A stretch of DNA of 64,000 nt. It comes from Pseudomonadota bacterium. Its GTDB lineage: Bacteria; Pseudomonadota; Gammaproteobacteria; Burkholderiales; Burkholderiaceae_C. The stretch spans positions 110,818 to 174,817 of the forward strand of contig JAFEEF010000018.1 of assembly GCA_018241265.1 (NCBI GenBank), read 5' to 3'. The notes under the pieces are model-generated. The model searched no databases, was not told the origin of the DNA, and saw only the letters and a program-made list of their open reading frames with translations. Position numbers and translations under genes: made by a program. Numbering within the stretch: position 1 is the stretch's first letter; each line of letters starts with the position of its first letter. Positions 59,080 through 64,000 of this stretch are shown piece by piece.

Positions 59080-60074
59080 TACGCCGCCGTGAAGAAGCGC
59101 GCCTCGATGTCGCCGGGCAGCGTCCGCCCGGTGCGCCGCGCGCGTTCGAGCGTCTGCCAGTAGTAGCGGTAGCTCGCGCGATCCTGCAGGGTCGAGTCGT
59201 GGCGGATCGGCGCCCAGTCGGCTTCCTGCGCGGCCACGAGGATCTCGATCGCCCGCTCGATCTCGTCGCGGTCGGGCGCGAAGGCGTCGACGATGGTGCG
59301 GATCTGGTTCGGATGGATGCTCCACATGCGGGTGTAGCCGAACTCGCGCGCGGCGCGCAGCGCGGCGGCCTTCAGCGCCTCGAGATCGTCGAACTCGGTG
59401 ACGACGCAGTGCGACGGCACCTTGGCATGGCCGTGGCACGCGGCGGCGATCTCGAGCTTGGCGCGCACGACGAGAGGATGGGTGAACTGCCCGGCCACGC
59501 TCATGCCGGCCGCAGGGATCGCGCCGCGATGCGCCGATACGAAGTCCATCAGTCCGAACGACAGCGACTCGATGCGCGGATGCGCGGCGATGCCGTCGAC
59601 CTCGCGCAGCGCGCCATGCGTTTCGATCAGCACATGCACCGGCAGCGGCCGCGCGACGTCGTGCACGCGCAGCGCGTGGTCGATCTCGGCGCAGGCGCGC
59701 TCGACGTCGGCGAGGCCGCGCGGCTTCGGCACCATCAGGTAGGCGAGGCGCGCGCCGGCGCGGCCGACCAGCGTGGCGATGTCCTGCGCGAACGCCGGAT
59801 GGTCGACCGGATGGACGCGCGCGCCGACGCGGCCGTGGCGGTTCGCATCGGACAGCACCAGTTCCGCCACCCGATGCGCATGCTCGGCCTCGCCGCCGAC
59901 CGGCGCGCCGTCCTCGCAGTCGAGCGTGAGGTCGAACACCGGGCCGAGCTCGGCCTGCAGCGCGAGGCTCTTGCGCATGCGCGCTTCGACGCCGGCGTAG
60001 TGGTCGCAGACCGGCAGTGCCGGCGCCGCATCGCCTTCGGCGATCAACGCATCGCGCGGGTGGATCAGCGGCAT
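59079..60074 (-). CDS. HpcH/HpaI-CitE-like CoA-ester lyase
   Basis: Protein of 331 aa of the CitE/malyl-CoA lyase family. Metal and substrate residues are in FDLTLDCEDGAPVGGE and GRVGARVHPVDHPAF; YLMVPKPRG and HVLIETHGAL follow, then SFGLMDFVSAHRG and the C-terminal MWSIHPNQIRTI. No citrate-lyase partner genes are near, so it is an orphan CitE, probably a malyl-/citramalyl-CoA-type lyase or thioesterase. Starts 4 bp after tam; downstream of mdh and tam on the same strand. Confidence 0.88.
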   Translation of the reverse strand: MPLIHPRDALIAEGDAAPALPVCDHYAGVEARMRKSLALQAELGPVFDLTLDCEDGAPVGGEAEHAHRVAELVLSDANRHGRVGARVHPVDHPAFAQDIATLVGRAGARLAYLMVPKPRGLADVERACAEIDHALRVHDVARPLPVHVLIETHGALREVDGIAAHPRIESLSFGLMDFVSAHRGAIPAAGMSVAGQFTHPLVVRAKLEIAAACHGHAKVPSHCVVTEFDDLEALKAAALRAAREFGYTRMWSIHPNQIRTIVDAFAPDRDEIERAIEILVAAQEADWAPIRHDSTLQDRASYRYYWQTLERARRTGRTLPGDIEARFFTAA

Positions 60075-60078
60075 CGGC

Positions 60079-60858
60079 TCAAGTGCGACGGCGCGCAATG
60101 ATGAAGAGGCGCGGGAAGGCGAGCAGGCGCCGGCCGTCGGCCCGCTTCGGATAGGCGATGTCGATGCGGCGCGTGTATTCGGCAAGGTAGCCGGCGCGCT
60201 CGTCGGGCGGCAGCGCATCGACGAACGGACGCAGCCCGGTGCCGCGCACCCATTCGACGATCGCCTCGGGCGTGTCCATGGGATGCTGGTAGGCGGTACG
60301 CCAGACGTCGATGTCGGCCGCGTCGCCGGCCAGCAGGTCGTAGTAGTCGTTCAGCGCGAGGATCGGCGTGCGCAGCCGCACGGCGTCGGCGACGTGGGTC
60401 GACCACGGGGCTTCGGCCGAGACCTCGCGCATCAGCCGGTGCGTGGACTCCTCGCGGTTGTCGGGCATCTGCACCGCGAGCACGCCGCCCGGCGCCAGCA
60501 TCGCGAACAGGCGCGGGAACAGCGCGCCGTGATCGCCGACCCATTGCAGCGCGGCGTTCGCGTAGATCAGGTCGGGCGCGCGCGCGGGCTGCCAGCTTGC
60601 GATGTCGCTCCGTTCGAAGCGTACCGAGGGCAGCCGTACGCGCGCGCTCGTCAGCATCGCCTCCGAGTTGTCGGTGCCCACGACCTCGGCACCCTCGAAG
60701 CGCTCGACCAGCAGCTCGGTCGAATTGCCCGGGCCGCAGCCGAGGTCGTAGACCACGCCCGCCCGTTCGAGCGGTACGCGCGCGAGCAGCTCGCGCGCGG
60801 GGCGGGTGCGCTGGTCCTCGTAGCGTCGATAGAGTTCTGGATTCCAGTCAGAGGCCAC
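60079..60858 (-). CDS. tam: Trans-aconitate 2-methyltransferase
   Basis: Protein of 259 aa. It shows ASDWNPELYRRYEDQRTRPARELLARVP, SAM loop VYDLGCGPGNSTELLVERF, IYANAALQWVGDHGALFPRL and QMPDNREESTH, all as in E. coli Tam (252 aa). It methylates trans-aconitate, a spontaneous side product that inhibits aconitase. GTG 60858, with GGGAG at 5 bp, is preferred to ATG 60879. Clustering with acnB and mdh fits the role. Confidence 0.92.
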   Translation of the reverse strand: MASDWNPELYRRYEDQRTRPARELLARVPLERAGVVYDLGCGPGNSTELLVERFEGAEVVGTDNSEAMLTSARVRLPSVRFERSDIASWQPARAPDLIYANAALQWVGDHGALFPRLFAMLAPGGVLAVQMPDNREESTHRLMREVSAEAPWSTHVADAVRLRTPILALNDYYDLLAGDAADIDVWRTAYQHPMDTPEAIVEWVRGTGLRPFVDALPPDERAGYLAEYTRRIDIAYPKRADGRRLLAFPRLFIIARRRT

Positions 60859-60902
60859 GATTGCTCCCGGCCTGTCCATCCTCCGCCGTGCACCCATACC
60901 AA

Positions 60903-60990
60903 GCCAAGGTCTTGCGCGGAACCGGCTTTGCCGGTCCGCTGCAAGGTTCCCTCGGGGGACGGCGGAGCGCAGCGGAGACTGGGGGCCTCA
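60903..60990. repeat. Intergenic hairpin/REP-like sequence between tam and mdh
   Basis: ACCGGC-TTT-GCCGGT forms a tight stem near 60920, followed by a G-rich tract (CCTCGGGGGACGGCGGAG, then ACTGGGGGCC). This resembles interspersed intergenic elements of Burkholderiales from memory; no gene is present. Confidence 0.4.
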
Positions 60991-61977
60991 TCACAGCAGA
61001 TGCTTGACGCCTTCCTGCTCCTCGAGCAGCTCCTTCAGCGTCAGGTTGATGCGCTCCCGGCTGAAGGCGTCGATGTCCAGGCCTTCGATGAGCTTCCATT
61101 CGCCGGCCTGCGTCGTCACCGGGAAGCCGAACATCACGTCCTTCGGGATGCCGTACTGGCCATCGGATGCGATGCCCATCGTGACCCACTTGCCGTTGCT
61201 GCCGAGCGCCCAGTCGCGCATGTGGTCGATCGCGGCGTTGGCGGCCGATGCGGCCGACGACAGGCCGCGTGCCTCGATGATCGCGGCGCCGCGCTTGCCG
61301 ACGGTCGGCAGGAACACGTCCTTGTTCCAGGCGTCGTCGTCGATCATCGCCTTGACCGGCCGGCCGTCGATGGTCGCGAAGCGGTAGTCGGCATACATCG
61401 TCGGCGAATGGTTGCCCCAGACCGTGAGCTTCTCGATGCTCGCCACCGGCTTGCCGGTCTTCGCGGCGATCTGGCTCAGTGCCCGGTTGTGATCGAGGCG
61501 CAGCATCGCGGTGAAGTTCTTGCGCGGCAGGCTGGGCGCGCTCTTCATCGCGATGTAGGCGTTGGTGTTGGCCGGATTGCCCACCACCAGCACCTTGACG
61601 TTGCGGCTCGCGACCTTGTCGAGTGCCTTGCCTTGCGCGGTGAAGATCTGCGCGTTGGCCGACAGCAGGTCCTTGCGCTCCATGCCGGGGCCGCGCGGCC
61701 GCGCACCGACGAGCAGCGCATGGTCCGCATCCTTGAACGCGGTGTTCGGGTCGCCGTGCGCTTGCATGCCGGCGAGCAGCGGGAACGCGCAGTCCTCGAG
61801 CTCCATCATCACGCCCTTGAGCGCCTTCTGCGCCTTCTCGTCCGGGATCTCGAGCAGCTGCAGGATCACCGGCTGGTCCTTGCCGAGCATCTCGCCCGAC
61901 GCGATGCGGAACAGCAGGGCATAGCCGATCTGGCCGGCAGCGCCGGTGACGGCGACTCGAACGGGGGTCTTGCTCAT
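60991..61977 (-). CDS. mdh: Malate dehydrogenase
   Basis: Protein of 328 aa. It shows [25 protein letters not shown] (NAD site), [16 protein letters not shown], catalytic His in [13 protein letters not shown] and [10 protein letters not shown]. The type is the cytosolic-like MDH group usual in Burkholderiales. It interconverts malate and oxaloacetate. ATG 61977; divergent from gntR. Confidence 0.96.
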   Translation of the reverse strand: MSKTPVRVAVTGAAGQIGYALLFRIASGEMLGKDQPVILQLLEIPDEKAQKALKGVMMELEDCAFPLLAGMQAHGDPNTAFKDADHALLVGARPRGPGMERKDLLSANAQIFTAQGKALDKVASRNVKVLVVGNPANTNAYIAMKSAPSLPRKNFTAMLRLDHNRALSQIAAKTGKPVASIEKLTVWGNHSPTMYADYRFATIDGRPVKAMIDDDAWNKDVFLPTVGKRGAAIIEARGLSSAASAANAAIDHMRDWALGSNGKWVTMGIASDGQYGIPKDVMFGFPVTTQAGEWKLIEGLDIDAFSRERINLTLKELLEEQEGVKHLL

Positions 61978-62115
61978 GGGGGGCTCCGTGGGGCTGGTAT
62001 CGAAAAGCGTCGATGGGCGCACGCGCCGAACGGCATGCGGACGGATCGTGCGGCCACGCTCGGCAGGCCGGCAGTGTAGGCCAGACCGCTGCGCGCCGGC
62101 ATGCAACCGGGCGGG

Positions 62116-62143
62116 TTGACCGGGCTCTTGTGTCATATATAAG
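62116..62143 (+). promoter_or_regulatory. Promoter of gntR, nearly leaderless
   Basis: TTGACC (62116-62121), 16 bp, TATAAG (62138-62143). The predicted start at about 62150 leaves only some 5-7 nt before ATG 62156, and no Shine-Dalgarno is visible there. Confidence 0.6.
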
Positions 62144-62155
62144 ATCGTCGGCTCC

Positions 62156-62905
62156 ATGCCTACGACTCCGACGGCGGCGGCCGACAGCCCCGCGTTCAGC
62201 CCGCTCTATCAGCAGATCAAGACGCTGATGACGCAAAGCCTGCAGCGCGGCGAATGGCGTCCCGGCGAAGCGATTCCGAGCGAGGCGGAACTGGCCGTGC
62301 GCTTCAAGGTGAGCCAGGGCACCGTTCGCAAGGCGATCGACGAGCTCGCGACCGACAACCTCGTGGTGCGCCGCCAAGGCAAGGGCACGTTCGTCGCGAC
62401 GCATGCCGAGGAGCGCACCCAGTTCCGCTTCCTGCGCCTGACGCCGGACGATGCGGCGGAGACGGGCAGCACGCGCCGCCGCTTCATCGACTGCCGGCGC
62501 CAGCGCGCGCCGGCGGACGTCGCCCGGGCGCTGGCGCTGCGGACCAGCGACAACGCGATCCGGATCCGGCGCGTGCTGTACTTCCGCGACCTGCCGGTGG
62601 TGCTCGACGACATCTGGCTGCCCGCCGCGCTCTTCAAGGGGCTGACCGCCGAGCGGCTGGGCAGCTACCGCGGGCCGATGTACCGCTTGTTCGAGTCGGA
62701 GTTCCACGTCCGCATGATCCGCGCCGAGGAGAAGATCCGCGCGGTCGCGGCCGACGACACCGCCGCCGGTCTGCTCGAGCTTCCGCCCGGCACGCCGCTG
62801 CTGAGCGTCGAACGGCGTTCCTACACCTATGGCGATCGGCCGGTCGAGCTGCGGCGCGGCCTCTACAACACGGCCGCGCACTACTACCGCAACGAGCTCA
62901 GTTGA
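62156..62905 (+). CDS. GntR-family regulator (HutC/UTRA type)
   Basis: Protein of 249 aa. GntR wHTH about 15-85 ([48 protein letters not shown], then [11 protein letters not shown]) and a C-terminal UTRA ligand domain (about 105-240). The position directly upstream of sdhCDA and divergent from mdh, common in Burkholderiales, suggests control of TCA genes by an organic-acid ligand (inference). Confidence 0.92.
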   Translation: MPTTPTAAADSPAFSPLYQQIKTLMTQSLQRGEWRPGEAIPSEAELAVRFKVSQGTVRKAIDELATDNLVVRRQGKGTFVATHAEERTQFRFLRLTPDDAAETGSTRRRFIDCRRQRAPADVARALALRTSDNAIRIRRVLYFRDLPVVLDDIWLPAALFKGLTAERLGSYRGPMYRLFESEFHVRMIRAEEKIRAVAADDTAAGLLELPPGTPLLSVERRSYTYGDRPVELRRGLYNTAAHYYRNELS

Positions 62906-62926
62906 GCCATGAGCCGATGCGCCCTG

Positions 62927-62953
62927 TTGCATTGCAATAAACTTATGAAGTTT
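62927..62953. promoter_or_regulatory. Two adjacent palindromes upstream of sdhC
   Basis: TTGCA-T-TGCAA (62927-62937) and AAACTT-ATG-AAGTTT (62939-62953), one base apart, lie in the 74-bp gtnR-sdhC gap. Either could be an operator for the neighbouring GntR protein. Confidence 0.5.
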
Positions 62954-62979
62954 CAGCGCGGTTTCATCGATGAGGTCAC

Positions 62980-63396
62980 ATGACGCAAACAGCCAGACCC
63001 AGACCCGGAGCGATGCGGTACGCCGATGCGCTCAGCTACCGCCTGCCGCTCGCCGGATGGGTGTCCATCCTGCATCGCGTGAGCGGCCTGCTGATCTTCA
63101 TCCTGCTGCCGTTCATCATCTGGATGTTCGACAACAGCCTGACCTCCGAAATCTCGTTCGGCGTGTTCAAGAGCGCCTTCGCCGCCGGCATCGGCGTCAT
63201 CCCGGCCTGGCTCGTCAAGGTCGTCGTGCTCGGCTTGATCTGGGCCTACCTGCACCACTTCATTGCCGGCCTGCGTCACCTGTGGATGGATGCGACGCAT
63301 GCGGTCAGCAAGGAGTTCGGCCGCCAGTCGGCGGTCGCGACCCTGTCGCTCAGCATCCTGCTGACCCTGGTGCTCGGCTACCGGCTGTTCTTCTGA
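62980..63396 (+). CDS. sdhC: Succinate dehydrogenase cytochrome b556 subunit
   Basis: Protein of 138 aa with three membrane helices. [21 protein letters not shown] contains the SdhC signature (HRVSG) and [14 protein letters not shown] the haem-ligand His. It anchors complex II and binds ubiquinone. sdhD follows after 11 bp. Confidence 0.95.
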   Translation: MTQTARPRPGAMRYADALSYRLPLAGWVSILHRVSGLLIFILLPFIIWMFDNSLTSEISFGVFKSAFAAGIGVIPAWLVKVVVLGLIWAYLHHFIAGLRHLWMDATHAVSKEFGRQSAVATLSLSILLTLVLGYRLFF

Positions 63397-63407
63397 GGGC
63401 GCACGAC

Positions 63408-63770
63408 ATGGCACAGGACTACGGCTCCAAGCGCCTCGTCGTCGGCGCGCACTACGGCCTGCGCGACTGGCTGTCGCAGCGCGTCACGGCAACCTTGATG
63501 GCGCTCTTCACGATCGCGCTGATCGTGCAACTCGTGATGCCCGGCGAGCTCGGCTACGACAAGTGGGCCGGCATCTTCTCGCACCAGTGGATGAAGGTGC
63601 TGACCTTCGTCGTGATCGTGTCGCTGGCGGTGCATGCCTGGGTCGGGATGCGCGACATCCTGATGGACTACGTCAAGTCGGTCGGCGCGCGGCTCGCGCT
63701 GCAAGTGTTCGTGATCGTCTGGCTGGTGGGTTGCGCAGGCTGGGCGGTGCAAGTGATCTGGAGACTCTGA
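63408..63770 (+). CDS. sdhD: Succinate dehydrogenase membrane anchor subunit
   Basis: Protein of 120 aa with three membrane helices. It shows [18 protein letters not shown] (quinone-site region) and [17 protein letters not shown] (haem-ligand His). Its stop overlaps the sdhA start (TGATG). The longer frame open from 62970 is a shadow of sdhC. Confidence 0.94.
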   Translation: MAQDYGSKRLVVGAHYGLRDWLSQRVTATLMALFTIALIVQLVMPGELGYDKWAGIFSHQWMKVLTFVVIVSLAVHAWVGMRDILMDYVKSVGARLALQVFVIVWLVGCAGWAVQVIWRL

Positions 63771-64000
63771 TGGAAGCGGCGACCCCTCACTACACGCCGA
63801 CCACCGCGGCGCTGGCACGACGCAAGTTCGACGTCGTGATCGTCGGCGCGGGCGGCTCGGGCATGCGCGCATCGCTGCAGCTCGCGCTCGCCGGACTCAA
63901 CGTCGCGGTGCTGTCGAAGGTGTTCCCGACGCGCTCGCACACGGTGGCGGCGCAGGGCGGCATCGGCGCCTCGCTCGGCAACATGAGCGAGGACAACTGG
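63770..64000 (+). CDS. sdhA: Succinate dehydrogenase flavoprotein subunit (partial, C-terminus off window)
   Basis: First 77 codons only. FAD-binding [21 protein letters not shown] and H57 in [13 protein letters not shown], the histidine that carries covalent FAD. Overlaps sdhD by one base; sdhB presumably follows outside the window. Confidence 0.96.
   Translation, partial: MEAATPHYTPTTAALARRKFDVVIVGAGGSGMRASLQLALAGLNVAVLSKVFPTRSHTVAAQGGIGASLGNMSEDNW

Noticed and set aside
59079..60074. Citrate lyase beta subunit proper
   Set aside because: No citD, citF or citC genes adjoin; orphan CitE-like enzymes have other substrates.

Overview
The window reads as chromosomal DNA of a high-GC betaproteobacterium of the order Burkholderiales (Comamonadaceae/Rubrivivax-Leptothrix-like). 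The evidence is the very GC-rich third codon positions throughout, the gene order mdh - gntR - sdhCDA preceded by acnB and a CitE-like lyase, the Entner-Doudoroff pair edd-eda, and many Burkholderiales-type protein families. I see no insertion sequence, prophage, CRISPR array, rRNA or tRNA. Fifty-eight protein genes are called; the first (soeA-like) and the last (sdhA) run off the window.

Layout. 1-3.5 kb: a molybdopterin oxidoreductase resembling the sulfite dehydrogenase subunit SoeA, divergent from a LysR regulator resembling the sulfite sensor YeiE. 3.5-9.5 kb: a seven-gene leftward operon encoding a stressosome (RsbR, RsbS, RsbT), an RsbT-like ATPase fused to a SpoIIE/PP2C phosphatase, a histidine kinase, a hybrid kinase and a single-domain response regulator; six genes abut or overlap by 4 bp. 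9.5-21.4 kb: metabolic and housekeeping genes (antiquitin-type aldehyde dehydrogenase with a structured leader, DUF218 and DUF748 envelope proteins, gcdH, msrA, pdxH, a MobA-like nucleotidyltransferase, a ChaC-like cyclotransferase). 21.4-24 kb: edd-eda behind a HexR-like operator and a 12-bp tandem repeat. 24-30 kb: a putative metal-binding protein of unknown function, an MFS transporter, gloA, a thioesterase, a MarR regulator, an MBL-fold hydrolase, a BamE-like lipoprotein and an Spx/ArsC-like protein. 30-41 kb: acnA, a BarA-like hybrid kinase, serine biosynthesis (serC-serA) and sbcB. 41-44 kb: a small duplicated-helix protein, a sedolisin protease and a lipoprotein methyltransferase.

44-54.9 kb is the most coherent accessory region. 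A three-gene acyl-CoA operon (two enoyl-CoA hydratase-like enzymes and an ADP-forming acyl-CoA ligase) and a GlnHPQ-type amino-acid ABC transporter with a C45-family Ntn-hydrolase share a 14-bp operator, GCAA-N6-TTGC, on either side of an RpiR-family regulator gene. A second RpiR gene follows. A DadA-like amino-acid dehydrogenase comes next, led by a tandem glycine riboswitch. I infer a pathway that imports an (acyl-)amino acid conjugate, splits it, activates and oxidises the acyl part, and oxidises the amino-acid part.

54.9-64 kb is the TCA block: acnB, a VapBC toxin-antitoxin pair, an exported hypothetical protein, a CitE-like lyase, tam (trans-aconitate methyltransferase), mdh, a GntR regulator and sdhC-sdhD-sdhA. 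With acnA at 30-33 kb the window carries both aconitase types.
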